Shown in pieces: positions 34,684 to 43,639 of a DNA stretch of 60,272 nucleotides. This DNA is from Candidatus Izemoplasmatales bacterium (GTDB lineage: Bacteria > Bacillota_I > Bacilli_A > Izemoplasmatales > Hujiaoplasmataceae): assembly GCA_041649275.1 (NCBI GenBank), contig JBAZNL010000009.1, forward strand, positions 1 to 60,272, in the 5' to 3' direction. A program made the translations under genes and the position numbers. A model generated the notes under the pieces. It was not told the DNA's origin, did no database searches, and saw only the letters and a list, made by a program, of their open reading frames with translations. Each line of letters starts with the position of its first letter. The stretch's first letter is position 1.

Positions 34684-35643
34684 ATGCTCTATCTGAACGT
34701 GAACAAGAAGACGATCCGCGGGAGCCTCGCCAAGCAGCTCCTCAAGCTCGGTAGACTGCTTCCGAACTTCGCCGACCACGGTCCCCTGAACCTCGGGAAA
34801 CTCTTCACGACCGAAGTGTCGGAGGACTTCCGCTGGCCGAAGGACCTGAAGGCGGAGTGGATCGGACTTTCGCACGCCCGCATGGAACGCGTGTCCTCGA
34901 AACGGGGACTGAGCCCGAACGCGATCCTGCAGCTTCACGGCGGTGCCTTCGTCTCCGGCTACAGCGACATGTACCGGCGCTCGGCGATCCGCTACCACCG
35001 GATCTCGTGCGGGACGGACGTAGTTTCGCTCGACTACCGGCTCGCTCCGACGCATCCGTTCCCCGCGGCCCTCGACGACGCCGTCGAGGCGTACGACCGG
35101 CTGCTGGCGGACGGATACGCGCCCGAACGCATCATCGTCGTCGGCGATTCCGCCGGCGGCGGCCTCTCGCTTTCCCTCTGCATGCGCCTCCGCGACGGGG
35201 GCAGGCCGCTGCCGAAGGCGGTGGTGACGATGTCTGCCTGGACCGACCTCGCCGCGGAAGGGGAATCCTATCTGCGCAACTTCACCCTCGATCCGCTCCT
35301 CGGGGCGGGAACGAAGCCGCTCGATGTCGACGCCTACGCCGCCGGACGGTCCCTCAAGGATCCGCTCGTCAGCCCCGCCTACGGCGACTTCACCGGGTTT
35401 CCGCCGCTGATGATGCACGTCGGCGGCTTCGAGATGCTCGAAAGCGACACCCTCGGCGTCGCCCGCAAGGCGGCCGCCGCCGGGGTCGACGTCTCGGTCT
35501 CGATCTACCGCGGGATGTTCCACGTCTTCCAGCTCGCCTTCGACCTGATTCCGGAAGCGAAGAAGGCGTGGCGCGAGATCGGCGACTTCATCCAGGGCCA
35601 GTTCGGCTGCACCTACGCGTTCCGGAGCGATCCGGTCGAATGA
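34684..35643 (+). CDS. alpha/beta hydrolase, hormone-sensitive lipase family esterase
   Basis: 319 residues from ATG 34684, preceded by GGAGGGG. The oxyanion motif is ILQLHGGAFVSG (HGG), the nucleophile elbow VVGDSAGGGLSLS, with DYRLAPTHPFPAALDD between. The acid is probably Asp near ESDTLG, and the His is in GMFHVFQ. These define the HSL (bacterial type IV esterase) family, which hydrolyses short acyl esters. The gene is monocistronic, with a TATACT -10 upstream. Confidence 0.9.
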   Translation: MLYLNVNKKTIRGSLAKQLLKLGRLLPNFADHGPLNLGKLFTTEVSEDFRWPKDLKAEWIGLSHARMERVSSKRGLSPNAILQLHGGAFVSGYSDMYRRSAIRYHRISCGTDVVSLDYRLAPTHPFPAALDDAVEAYDRLLADGYAPERIIVVGDSAGGGLSLSLCMRLRDGGRPLPKAVVTMSAWTDLAAEGESYLRNFTLDPLLGAGTKPLDVDAYAAGRSLKDPLVSPAYGDFTGFPPLMMHVGGFEMLESDTLGVARKAAAAGVDVSVSIYRGMFHVFQLAFDLIPEAKKAWREIGDFIQGQFGCTYAFRSDPVE

Positions 35644-35648
35644 AACAA

Positions 35649-35679
35649 GAGGAGACCCCGTGTCGGGATCTCCTCGTTT
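35649..35679. terminator. bidirectional terminator
   Basis: GAGGAGA-c-CCCG pairs with CGGG-a-TCTCCTC around TGT, then GTTTT. Confidence 0.8.
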
Positions 35680-36417
35680 TCATGATGCGGACGGTGGAAC
35701 GACGCGCATTCGACGCGAACGCTCGGCAAGCAGGCCGACGCCGTAGACGACCGCGACCATGAGGGCGGCGATCGTATAGCAGGAAAGGAACGGCGCTTCC
35801 GCAAGCGGCGGACGGGAAAGATACATCGCGTTCGGATCACCGAGGTCGAAATAGTCGAAGATCCCGTTCACGGCGAGGCCGATCGCGCCGTAGACGAGCA
35901 GGCCGAAACCGTAGGAGAGGACGTTTCGCCTCCGGATCGGGACGTAACCGCCGACGAACAGCCAGAGCGCGCCGACGAGCATCGTGCTGTGCGAGGCCAT
36001 GCTCTTGAAGACGCTCCAGACGAAGATCGAGGACTGGTTGAAGTAGTATTCGGGATAGATGAGCGAGATCATCGCCCCGAAGAACCCGCCGTAGGCGGTC
36101 ATGATCGAGACGAAACGGTAGAACCTCGTGTCCCTTTTCTCGACGAACGCCGTCAGAAGGAGCATGTACATCGAGAGGTTGCAGAAGTAGATCGGAAAGA
36201 GGACGTTGTCCGGTACGGCGGCGCTGCCGTCGGCGAGGAAGTCGTACCAGAGGATGCTCGTGTGCAGGAAGAACGTCAGGAGTCCGAACGTCTTCAGGAA
36301 ACGGTTCTTCGCCCGTTCCGTCGTGAACGCCTTCTTCGCGAGGAACAACAGGAGCCCCGTGAGACCGAGCGAGACGACGATGTACACGATGTGGGTGGTA
36401 TCGAACCATTGCGTCAT
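35680..36417 (-). CDS. YwaF/TIGR02206-like integral membrane protein
   Basis: 245 residues from ATG 36417, with GAGGAGG upstream. Seven or so membrane segments. It contains VLFPIYFCNLSMYML and ASHSTMLVGALWL, matching the Cys- and His-containing segments of the other two YwaF-like proteins. The C-terminal loop carries APFLSCYT in place of the usual NP/H motif, so it is the most diverged copy. Function unknown. Confidence 0.7.
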   Translation of the reverse strand: MTQWFDTTHIVYIVVSLGLTGLLLFLAKKAFTTERAKNRFLKTFGLLTFFLHTSILWYDFLADGSAAVPDNVLFPIYFCNLSMYMLLLTAFVEKRDTRFYRFVSIMTAYGGFFGAMISLIYPEYYFNQSSIFVWSVFKSMASHSTMLVGALWLFVGGYVPIRRRNVLSYGFGLLVYGAIGLAVNGIFDYFDLGDPNAMYLSRPPLAEAPFLSCYTIAALMVAVVYGVGLLAERSRRMRVVPPSAS

Positions 36418-36504
36418 GGGAAAGCCTCCTCGGGCGTGCGACGAGACCATTATATCACGCAATCCTCATAAAGCAAGCCCGTCTTCCGCGGAATGAAGGC
36501 ATAG

Positions 36505-36529
36505 AAAAACGCCAGGATTGGCGTTTTTT
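36505..36529. terminator. bidirectional terminator
   Basis: AAAAACGCCA (36505-36514), loop GGAT, TGGCGTTTTT (36519-36528). Ends the minor-pilin operon on the minus strand. Confidence 0.88.
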
Positions 36530-36536
36530 CTTTTCG

Positions 36537-37757
36537 TCAGCTGAGCGCCGGAAAGGTATAGCGGAAGCCGGGGATCCCTCCCGTGGAGACGCCGAGGGTG
36601 TCGGCGACCCCCATCGCGAAGAGGTCGACCGCGGCGTCGAGGTCGGGGTTCGCGGCGATCCCCGACGACGACAGCTGTCTCGTCGTCGACACGGTGTAGA
36701 CGCCCCCCGACAGGACGACGCCGGCGTTGTTTCCCCGGAAGCTGTCCGCGACGACGTAGACGGTTCCGGTCGCGGTGTTGTTGCCGTTGCTGTCGAGGTT
36801 GCAGATGCCGCCGCAGAAGAGAAACGTCGGACCGTAGGTGTCGTCGCCGAAGACGACGTGGCGGTCGGACGTGAAATTGACGTTGACGTACACCGTCGAG
36901 CGGATGTATTCGTAGGTGTTGTTGACGTTGGAGTTGATCGTGAGGCTGCCGTTCACGATCACCGTGCCGCCGGTGATCCGGGCGTTGTTCTTGATCGTGA
37001 GGGTGCCCTCGACGAGCAGGACGGAACCGTCGGAGATCGTGATGTCGCCGGAGGTACCGAGCGTCAGGTTGCCGTTCACGTAGAGGTTGGCGCCGTTCAC
37101 ACTCAGATCCTTGTTGTTCGCAAGCGACACCGAACCGGTGACGTAGGTGTCGGCCGAGATCGTCGGGCTGGGCATGTTCTGGAGCGTCGTCGCGGTCATG
37201 CTGGCGTATCCCTGCGACGTGCGCACGGTTCCCTCGTAATAAGTCAGGACCGAAGTGAAGGTCGTGAAGGTCGGTGCCGTCAGGCCGTACTCCGCATCGA
37301 CGAACTGGGTCATGTAGGCGCCGAGCAGGGTGTTGGCGCGGACCGTCGGATCGAGCGTGAATCCGGGTTCCGAGCCGGTGTACTGCAGGAAGGTCTCGTA
37401 GGTCGTCTCGACCGCATCCTCGTACATGATGTAGCTCGTGACCGACTGGTCCGCATCGACGGCTCCGGTGATCGAAAAGGCGCCGTTGCCGAGGTCGACG
37501 ATCTGAACGCCCATGTAGACGGACAGCCCGTCCAGATAACCGGGATCCAGGTTCTGGTCCCGGGCGATGATCCGGAGGGTGGTTTGGACGGCGGTCACGG
37601 CGTTTTCGTATTCGGCGGTGTTCTCGATCGTCACGTCGACGAGCCGAGCCTGCTTGAGGGCGACGACAAAGACCGTCGTCACGGTCGCGACGACGAACAT
37701 CGCGATGCCGAGGACGGCCGCGAAGCTCATGCCCCTTTTGCTTTTCAGGATGCGCAT
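36537..37757 (-). CDS. PilX/GspK-like pseudopilin with repetitive beta-rich passenger
   Basis: 406 residues from ATG 37757, preceded by GGAGGTGC. The N-terminus is KSKRG-MSFAAVLGIAMFVVATVTTVFVV, a class III prepilin peptide; position +5 after the Gly is Ala, not Glu, as in tip pseudopilins of the GspK/PilX type. From about residue 200 it is a run of short strands with repeats such as LYVNGNLTLG, VLLVEGTLTIK and VIVNGSLTIN, suggesting a beta-helix like bactofilins. One Cys pair lies in FCGGICN. It is the third gene of the minor-pilin operon. Confidence 0.75.
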   Translation of the reverse strand: MRILKSKRGMSFAAVLGIAMFVVATVTTVFVVALKQARLVDVTIENTAEYENAVTAVQTTLRIIARDQNLDPGYLDGLSVYMGVQIVDLGNGAFSITGAVDADQSVTSYIMYEDAVETTYETFLQYTGSEPGFTLDPTVRANTLLGAYMTQFVDAEYGLTAPTFTTFTSVLTYYEGTVRTSQGYASMTATTLQNMPSPTISADTYVTGSVSLANNKDLSVNGANLYVNGNLTLGTSGDITISDGSVLLVEGTLTIKNNARITGGTVIVNGSLTINSNVNNTYEYIRSTVYVNVNFTSDRHVVFGDDTYGPTFLFCGGICNLDSNGNNTATGTVYVVADSFRGNNAGVVLSGGVYTVSTTRQLSSSGIAANPDLDAAVDLFAMGVADTLGVSTGGIPGFRYTFPALS

Positions 37758-37776
37758 GCCGCACCTCCGATCCGCC

Positions 37777-38313
37777 CTAGGCGGGGATTTCGGAAACGGT
37801 GAAACGATATTCGGCGAAGAACGGAAACGTCCGTCCGTCGGCGGCGACAAGCGAGAACGCGATCGTCACCGTCACCGATCCGAGGACGTCGTTCACGGAG
37901 AGCGACGCGTCGGATCCGATCGTGAAGTCGCCCGCGTCGACCGATGCCCCGTTGATCCAGACGGCATCGTCGTGGATCGAGAATTCGGTTTCAAGCGGCG
38001 GGACGTGCACGACCGCGTCGATCGATCCGTCCACCGGGTCGTAGGCATACGCGTACTCCTGGATCAGGACGACGCAGCCGCCGGTGCCGGCGCAGGAGTC
38101 GTCATAGGCGTTCGGAGCGCGGTCCGCCATCGCATCCTCGAGGTAATCGACGAGGTAGAGTCCGGTCGCTTCGGCGCTCTGGTTGACGGCGATCCGATCG
38201 ATCGCGCGGACCATCGCGAAGGCGACCGCGCCCAGGAGGGACGTGACGATGGCGAGGATCACGATCGCGCCGAGCAGTTCGGGAAGGGTGACCCCGCGGC
38301 GGTTCTCAATCAT
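37777..38313 (-). CDS. type IV pilus minor pilin
   Basis: 178 residues. The prepilin motif NRRG-VTLPELLGAIVILAIV has Gly at -1 and Glu at +5, followed by the usual hydrophobic helix. The C-terminal domain has one likely disulfide (CAGTGGC). It overlaps the upstream minor pilin by 8 bp and is followed after 19 bp by the GspK-like gene. It probably forms part of the pilus-initiating tip complex. Confidence 0.88.
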   Translation of the reverse strand: MIENRRGVTLPELLGAIVILAIVTSLLGAVAFAMVRAIDRIAVNQSAEATGLYLVDYLEDAMADRAPNAYDDSCAGTGGCVVLIQEYAYAYDPVDGSIDAVVHVPPLETEFSIHDDAVWINGASVDAGDFTIGSDASLSVNDVLGSVTVTIAFSLVAADGRTFPFFAEYRFTVSEIPA

Positions 38314-38755
38314 CGCAGATCACTCCCTCGACGACGACGGTCCGGTCGCCGTAGTAGGTGACGACGACGGAAAACCGGATCACGCCGTACAGGATCGACG
38401 AAGCGGTGGGGGTGTCGAAGGCGACGATGACTTCGGTATCGTAGACGATGCCGTCGGCCGCATGGGTGAAGAACCCGCAGGAGAACGGGGATCCAGGATC
38501 GTCGCAGGAATCGGCGGAGATCGTCTTTCCGGCGCCGTCGAGCCATGCGTCGACGTCCGCGTAGACGGCCGCCTCGACGATGTCGTCGCGGACGAGCGAT
38601 CCGATCATGACGGCGTCGACCTGACGCGAGGTCGCGACCGAGCGTTCATGGCCGTTCGCGATCAGGATCGTGGCGGTCGTGAGGACGATCGCGACGATGA
38701 CGAACGACGCGATCGCTTCCATCAGGGTGAACCCGCGATGATTCAATCGTTTCAT
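38306..38755 (-). CDS. type IV pilus minor pilin
   Basis: 149 residues. The prepilin motif NHRG-FTLMEAIASFVIVAIV has Glu at +5. A short globular domain contains a CDDPGSPFSC loop and a terminal VICDD. It is first in the three-gene minor-pilin operon. A TATAAT-like box lies upstream on the minus strand, in the region divergent from the pilB operon. Confidence 0.88.
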   Translation of the reverse strand: MKRLNHRGFTLMEAIASFVIVAIVLTTATILIANGHERSVATSRQVDAVMIGSLVRDDIVEAAVYADVDAWLDGAGKTISADSCDDPGSPFSCGFFTHAADGIVYDTEVIVAFDTPTASSILYGVIRFSVVVTYYGDRTVVVEGVICDD

Positions 38756-38906
38756 CGATCCGACCTCCCTTCGATCCCGTCGTCTTCCGGCTCTTCTTCC
38801 GATTCTATTATATTATGGATCGTCCGGTTTTCCACCGTGAAACGCGGAATGCGCGCGGATTCGACCGCATCTTGGGTTCCATATGGTTTTTTACGGCTGC
38901 TTTTGC

Positions 38907-38912
38907 TATAAT
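38907..38912 (+). promoter_or_regulatory. -10 box of the pilB operon
   Basis: TATAAT 22 bases before the TTG start, in the 180-bp divergent region between the minor pilins and the pilB operon. The -35 is poor, so activation may be needed. Confidence 0.5.
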
Positions 38913-38933
38913 TGACACGAAGGGGTGATTCCG

Positions 38934-40130
38934 TTGGACAGACTCGACAAACGCATCAGACGGAACGTCTATTTCATCGTCGCGCTGGCGGCGCTGTCCT
39001 TCGCGGTGCTGTTTACCGCCGGGACCGTCTTCACGCTGACGGTCGCGCTCGCGATCGACGAGACCAGCGTCGGATCCGTCTACCTCGGAAACCGCCCCGC
39101 ATCCGACTACCCGACCTATCTCGAACGCCGCATCTCGGAATGGCGGGCGGATGCGTCCTACGGACTGTCATTCCAGGGTTACGTCTACGACATCGACCTC
39201 GGCGATCTGACCTTCGACGTCGAGGAGACCGTCTCCGGAATCGTCCGCGGGGTCGACAATCCTGCCGTCTTCACGATCGACGTGTCGTCCCGCGACGCCC
39301 TCACGGACGAACTCGCGGCGGTCTTCTCGGACGGCGTCCTTGACCACTTCGACGCGGACTCGTTCTTCTCCGACCTGCTTTCCGACGTCGCCAGGCTGTA
39401 CCGCATCCGCAATTACCGGCTCGACGATTATCTTTCCGCCGCGTCCGCCGAAACGGTCCTGACGACCGTCGTCGTCGACGGCCTCGACGAAGCCGACGTC
39501 GCGTCGATCGTCGCCGCCGGCGGGACGTACGCGATCGATCCCTCCGCCCGCTTCTCCCTTCTCGATGCGACCGAGGAATCCGGACTCGCCAACGAACCGC
39601 TTTCGATCCTCGCGTCGGCGATGCAGCGCTCCGTCGAGGACGTCCGCTTCACTTCCTTCCTCTACCGTTCTTGGCCGACGCCGCCCGCCTGGGCGGAGAT
39701 CGGCCGAAACGTCCGGATCCTAAGGGTCGTCGGACTGGACTTCTCCTTCTACAACCCGATGGACTTCGGGTACCGGTTCGTCGTCTCGGCTCCCACCGGC
39801 ACTTCGCTGAGCGTTGCGCTCGTCGGCTATCCCTCCGTCGAAACGATTGACTCGGAGTGGGACCTGACGGCCGTCGTACCCTTCGCGACAGAGATCGTCG
39901 AGGACGATGCGATCGACGGTTCGACCCCCGGCGTGATCATCCTCGATTCCGACGAGGCGACGACCTATCGCGTACTCGTCCGCGCCGGCACCGACGGCGC
40001 GATCTGGTTCCTGAACCGCACCGTGACCGCCCCCGGGGGAGACCCGTACGTCGAACGCGTCGCGATCGACGAACGCCCCGCCGTCGCGGCGATCTACCGC
40101 GAGCGCGTCGTACCGAAAGGCGGCGAATGA
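38934..40130 (+). CDS. membrane-anchored VanW-like protein in the pilus operon
   Basis: 398 residues from TTG 38934, which is spaced well from GAAGGGGTG; GTG 38925 is embedded in that site. One membrane anchor (about 14-40) is followed by about 170 residues resembling the PG-binding domain often found before VanW. A VanW-like segment comes next (FSLLDAT, SILASAMQRSV, LDFSFYNPMDFGYRFVV, LSVALVGYP). The family's GGGVCQ motif is missing: the equivalent position reads NEPLSILAS. It lies 1 bp before pilB. A role in anchoring the pilus machine to the wall is inferred. Confidence 0.6.
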   Translation: MDRLDKRIRRNVYFIVALAALSFAVLFTAGTVFTLTVALAIDETSVGSVYLGNRPASDYPTYLERRISEWRADASYGLSFQGYVYDIDLGDLTFDVEETVSGIVRGVDNPAVFTIDVSSRDALTDELAAVFSDGVLDHFDADSFFSDLLSDVARLYRIRNYRLDDYLSAASAETVLTTVVVDGLDEADVASIVAAGGTYAIDPSARFSLLDATEESGLANEPLSILASAMQRSVEDVRFTSFLYRSWPTPPAWAEIGRNVRILRVVGLDFSFYNPMDFGYRFVVSAPTGTSLSVALVGYPSVETIDSEWDLTAVVPFATEIVEDDAIDGSTPGVIILDSDEATTYRVLVRAGTDGAIWFLNRTVTAPGGDPYVERVAIDERPAVAAIYRERVVPKGGE

Positions 40131-40131
40131 G

Positions 40132-41784
40132 ATGGCCTTGAAACGCATCGGCGACATCCTCGTGCAGGAAAAGATCGTCACGAAGGAACAACTCCAGACG
40201 GCGCTGCTCAAGAAGACCAAGGACGAACGCCTCGGCGAGGCGCTGATCCGCCTCGGCTATACCTCGGAGGCGCAGATCCTGAAGGCGCTCGAGACCTCGA
40301 CGGGCATCCGCCGCGTCTCGCTCGCCAACTTCAAGATCGACGAGGAGGTCCTGTCGATGGTCGACGAGGACTTCTGCCGCCGCCATACGATCATCCCGCT
40401 TCGGATCGAGGGACGCAAGTTCTGGTTCGCGACCGACGACCCGCTCGACTTCGGCGTCTTCGAGGAACTGCGCGTCCTCACCGGCTACGCTCCCAAGGCC
40501 TATTCCTCGACGAAGAACGAGATCGTCGCCCAGATCGAGAAGTACTACGGCTTCACGCGCACCCTCGAGGCGATGGGTATCAAGCAGAACGTCGCCCGCG
40601 AGGAGACGGATGCGGTCGCCGAGCCGACCGAGACCCCGATGGTCGCGCTCGTCAACCAGATCCTCGCCTCGGCCGTCTTCCAGCGCGCCTCCGACATCCA
40701 CATCGACCCGATGGACGACAAGATCGTCGTCCGCTACCGCGTCGACGGCATCCTCGATCCCGTCCGCGAATTCCCCCTGAACATCCACAAGCAGATGGTC
40801 TCGCGCATCAAGGTCATGTCCGGCATGGACATCACCGAGACCCGCGTCCCGCAGGACGGGCGGATTCAGACGCCGATCCAGAGCCGCATCATCGACCTGC
40901 GTATCTCGACGCTGCCGACGGTGCGCGGCGAGAAGGTCGTGATCCGCATCCTCAATCCCGCCTCGGTCCTGAACAACATCAAGGCGCTCAACATGAACGC
41001 GCGCGATGAGCAGCTGGTGCGCGCGATGATCGCGAAGCAAAACGGCATCGTCCTCGTCAGCGGCCCGACCGGGTCGGGAAAGACGACGACGCTCTACTCC
41101 TGCCTCGCCGAACTGAACCACCCCGGCGTCAACATCGTCACCGTCGAGGATCCGGTCGAGATCAAGATGGCGGGAGTCAACCAGGTCCAGGTCCATCCCG
41201 ACGTCGACCTCACCTTCGCCAAGGCGCTCCGCGCGATCCTGCGCCAGGACCCGAACATCGTCATGGTCGGCGAGATCCGCGACGTCGAGACCGCCGAAAT
41301 CGCGATCCGCGCCTCGCTCACCGGTCATCTCGTGCTCTCGACGATTCATACCAACGACGCCGTCCGCACGATCACCCGCCTGCTCGACATGGAGATCGAA
41401 CCGTTCCTGATCGCCTCCTCGCTTTCCGGCGTGATCTCGCAACGACTCGTCCGCAAGCTCTGTCCCGACTGCTCGTACGAGGATGCCCCGAACGAGAGCG
41501 AACGCGCGCTCTTCGCCCGCCACGGCGTTACGGTCGACCGCATCCGCCGGCCGAAGGGATGCCCCTCCTGCAACTTCAAGGGCTACGCCGGCCGCGTCGG
41601 GGTCTTCGAGATCCTGCCGGTCTCGAAGGAACTGCAGAACCTGATCGCCCGCAGCGCCCACATCGACGAACTCGAACGCGAGGCGAAGACCCTCGGGACG
41701 CGATCGCTCCTCGAGGCTGGCCTTGAGAAGGTAGCCCTCGGCGTGACCACGCTCGAGGAAGTCCTCAAGGTCGCCGACGAATGA
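40132..41784 (+). CDS. pilB: type IV pilus assembly ATPase PilB (GspE family)
   Basis: 550 residues. The N-terminal GspE_N/MshEN domain (RIGDILVQEKIVTKEQL...) is a fold that binds cyclic di-GMP in some homologues. The ATPase has GPTGSGKTTT (Walker A), the Asp box TVEDPVE, Walker B NIVMVGEIRD and the His box HTNDA. A zinc tetracysteine is present (CPDC ... CPSC). It powers pilin polymerisation at the inner face of the membrane. pilC follows after 15 bp. Confidence 0.95.
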   Translation: MALKRIGDILVQEKIVTKEQLQTALLKKTKDERLGEALIRLGYTSEAQILKALETSTGIRRVSLANFKIDEEVLSMVDEDFCRRHTIIPLRIEGRKFWFATDDPLDFGVFEELRVLTGYAPKAYSSTKNEIVAQIEKYYGFTRTLEAMGIKQNVAREETDAVAEPTETPMVALVNQILASAVFQRASDIHIDPMDDKIVVRYRVDGILDPVREFPLNIHKQMVSRIKVMSGMDITETRVPQDGRIQTPIQSRIIDLRISTLPTVRGEKVVIRILNPASVLNNIKALNMNARDEQLVRAMIAKQNGIVLVSGPTGSGKTTTLYSCLAELNHPGVNIVTVEDPVEIKMAGVNQVQVHPDVDLTFAKALRAILRQDPNIVMVGEIRDVETAEIAIRASLTGHLVLSTIHTNDAVRTITRLLDMEIEPFLIASSLSGVISQRLVRKLCPDCSYEDAPNESERALFARHGVTVDRIRRPKGCPSCNFKGYAGRVGVFEILPVSKELQNLIARSAHIDELEREAKTLGTRSLLEAGLEKVALGVTTLEEVLKVADE

Positions 41785-41799
41785 CGGGGGGCGAGTAGC

Positions 41800-43020
41800 G
41801 TGCTGCTGCGCAACTTCAAGTACGTCGCGAAGAACGCCGACGGCCGCATCGTCCGCGGCCGCATCGAGGCGATCGACCGCCAGGTCGCCGTCAAGTTCCT
41901 CAAGTCCCGCAACTACGACGAGCTGCGTCTCGTCGAATACAAGAGCCTGCTCGCCCGCCTGAACCAGATCACGATCGGAAAGACGCTCCGGACGAACGAC
42001 CTGATCTTCTTCCTCCGTCAGCTCGGCAGTCTTCTGAAGGCCGGCGTGAACATCCTGGCGGCGCTCGAACTGCTCTCTCTCCAGCAGGAGAAGCACCGCA
42101 TCCGCATGATCCTGTTCGAACTCTACCAGCACGTGTACAACGGCCTGTCGCTCTCGAAGGCGCTGTCGATGCGTCCGAAGGAATTCCCGCGGCTGCTCGT
42201 CCTGATGGTCGAGGTCGGGGAGATGTCGGGAACGCTTCCCGACACGATCGCGGCGATGGCCGCCTACTACGACCGCCAGTCGAAGATCAACGGTCAGATC
42301 AGGGGTGCCCTGCGCATGCCGGTCATCTATCTCGTCGCGGCGCTGTTGATCGCCGCCGGAATGCTTTTGTTCGTCTTCCCCAACATCACCGGCCTGTTCG
42401 CCTCGTTCGGCGACGCCGAACTCCCGGGCATCACCCGCTTCTTCCTCGCCGCCGGCGATTTCGCGGCGCAGAACGCCCTCCCGATCTTCGGCGGGCTTGC
42501 GCTCGCTGCGGCGATCCTCGTCCTTCTCGACAGGCGGATTCCCTCGTTTCACCATGCGCTGGTCGTCCTCGCTCTCCGGGCGCCGATCGCCGGACCGCTC
42601 CTGCGGATGGCGAACCAGGTCCTGATCGCCGGCTCGCTTTCGCAGATGATGGAGAACGGGATCAATTCCGTGACCGCTCTGCAGACCGTGCGGAGCGTCG
42701 TCGGAAACGTCGTCTACCGCGACCTGTTGACGAAGACGCTCGCCTATGTCGACGACGGTTTCCCGTTCTCACGCGCCTTCGAGGAATCGGAGTTCATCGA
42801 CCCGATCATGTCGCGGATGATCGCCACCGGCGAACGGACCGGCGACGTCCCCGGACTGATGAAGAACCTTTCCGTCTATTACAACGGCGTCTCGGAACTG
42901 CGCGTGGAGCAGATCAAGAATGCGATCCAGCCGATTCTCCTGCTCTTCGTCTACGCCCTCGTCGGCGTCATGATCCTCGCGCTCATGCTTCCGATGATCT
43001 CGCTCGGATCGCAGATCTGA
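41800..43020 (+). CDS. pilC: type IV pilus platform protein PilC (GspF family)
   Basis: 406 residues from GTG 41800, with GGGGGGCGAG upstream. Two T2SS_F repeats are present: the first with FFLRQLGSLLKAGVNILAALELL ... FPRLLVLMVEVGEMSGTLP, the second with SLSQMMENGINSVTAL ... IDPIMSRMIATGERTGDVPGLM. Three or four membrane segments. It is the inner-membrane platform turned by PilB. The second gene copy ends 97 bp before the major pilin. Confidence 0.94.
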   Translation: MLLRNFKYVAKNADGRIVRGRIEAIDRQVAVKFLKSRNYDELRLVEYKSLLARLNQITIGKTLRTNDLIFFLRQLGSLLKAGVNILAALELLSLQQEKHRIRMILFELYQHVYNGLSLSKALSMRPKEFPRLLVLMVEVGEMSGTLPDTIAAMAAYYDRQSKINGQIRGALRMPVIYLVAALLIAAGMLLFVFPNITGLFASFGDAELPGITRFFLAAGDFAAQNALPIFGGLALAAAILVLLDRRIPSFHHALVVLALRAPIAGPLLRMANQVLIAGSLSQMMENGINSVTALQTVRSVVGNVVYRDLLTKTLAYVDDGFPFSRAFEESEFIDPIMSRMIATGERTGDVPGLMKNLSVYYNGVSELRVEQIKNAIQPILLLFVYALVGVMILALMLPMISLGSQI

Positions 43021-43051
43021 CCCGATTTCCGATGGATTTCCCATCTTCGTC

Positions 43052-43079
43052 TTGAAAACGGGGCGAAAAGTGATATGAT
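43052..43079 (+). promoter_or_regulatory. promoter of the major pilin gene
   Basis: TTGAAA (43052-43057), 16-base spacer, TATGAT (43074-43079). It lets the pilin be made in excess over the assembly proteins. Confidence 0.6.
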
Positions 43080-43117
43080 TGTAATAGAAATCCCATATGA
43101 TAAAGGAGAATTGTGAA

Positions 43118-43504
43118 ATGACCGCCATTCTGAAGAACAAGAAGGGTGTCACCCTCGTCGAACTGCTTGCCGTCATCGTCATCATGGGGATCATCGCCGC
43201 CATCGCCGTCCCGGCCATCAGCGGTCTGATCAACCGCCAGAAGATGAACGCCGCCGAAGCCTCCTACGACCTCATCGCCGAAGTCGCCGTCAACTACGCC
43301 CAGGCGGAGTCGGACAATACCGTCAAGATCTCCGAACTCGTCACCGCCGAGTACCTCGAGTCGAATCCGTTCAACGAGGACGCCACGCTCACCATCAGCG
43401 GCACGACCGTGACCTTTGTCATCGACTTGCCCGCCACCGTCTTCACGACCCTCGACGGTGCCGTCGAAGTAACCGCCGCCGGCGTCGCCAGCATGGCCGA
43501 CTGA
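43118..43504 (+). CDS. type IV major pilin-like protein
   Basis: 128 residues from ATG 43118, spaced nine bases from AGGAG; the ATG at 43097 precedes that site. The prepilin motif is KNKKG-VTLVELLAVIVIMGIIAAIAVPAI with Glu at +5. The short C-terminal domain lacks cysteines and is acidic. Own promoter, own terminator and small size fit the major subunit of the fibre. Confidence 0.88.
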   Translation: MTAILKNKKGVTLVELLAVIVIMGIIAAIAVPAISGLINRQKMNAAEASYDLIAEVAVNYAQAESDNTVKISELVTAEYLESNPFNEDATLTISGTTVTFVIDLPATVFTTLDGAVEVTAAGVASMAD

Positions 43505-43527
43505 CGCGGTACCGACCCCATCCAGGC

Positions 43528-43556
43528 AAAGAGGATGTCCCCCGGACATCCTCTTT
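43528..43556 (+). terminator. intrinsic terminator
   Basis: AAAGAGGATGTCC pairs with GGACATCCTCTTT around CCC. Ends the pilin transcript. Confidence 0.85.
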
Positions 43557-43574
43557 CCTATTCCGCGGTTCGTC

Positions 43575-43603
43575 TTGTCACATGGCCGGAAACAAGGTAT
43601 AAT
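43575..43603 (+). promoter_or_regulatory. promoter of the pilD-pilMN-pilO unit
   Basis: TTGTCA (43575-43580), 17-base spacer, TATAAT (43598-43603), close to consensus. Confidence 0.75.
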
Positions 43604-43639
43604 GGACATTGATGCCGGACATGTCCGCGGAAAGGGGAG

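Noticed and set aside
39937..42555. Very long minus-strand open frame (about 870 codons) antisense to pilB and pilC
   Set aside because: High GC makes stops rare in the antisense frame. The translation is Arg/Asp/Glu-rich without domains, while pilB and pilC on the other strand have complete motifs.
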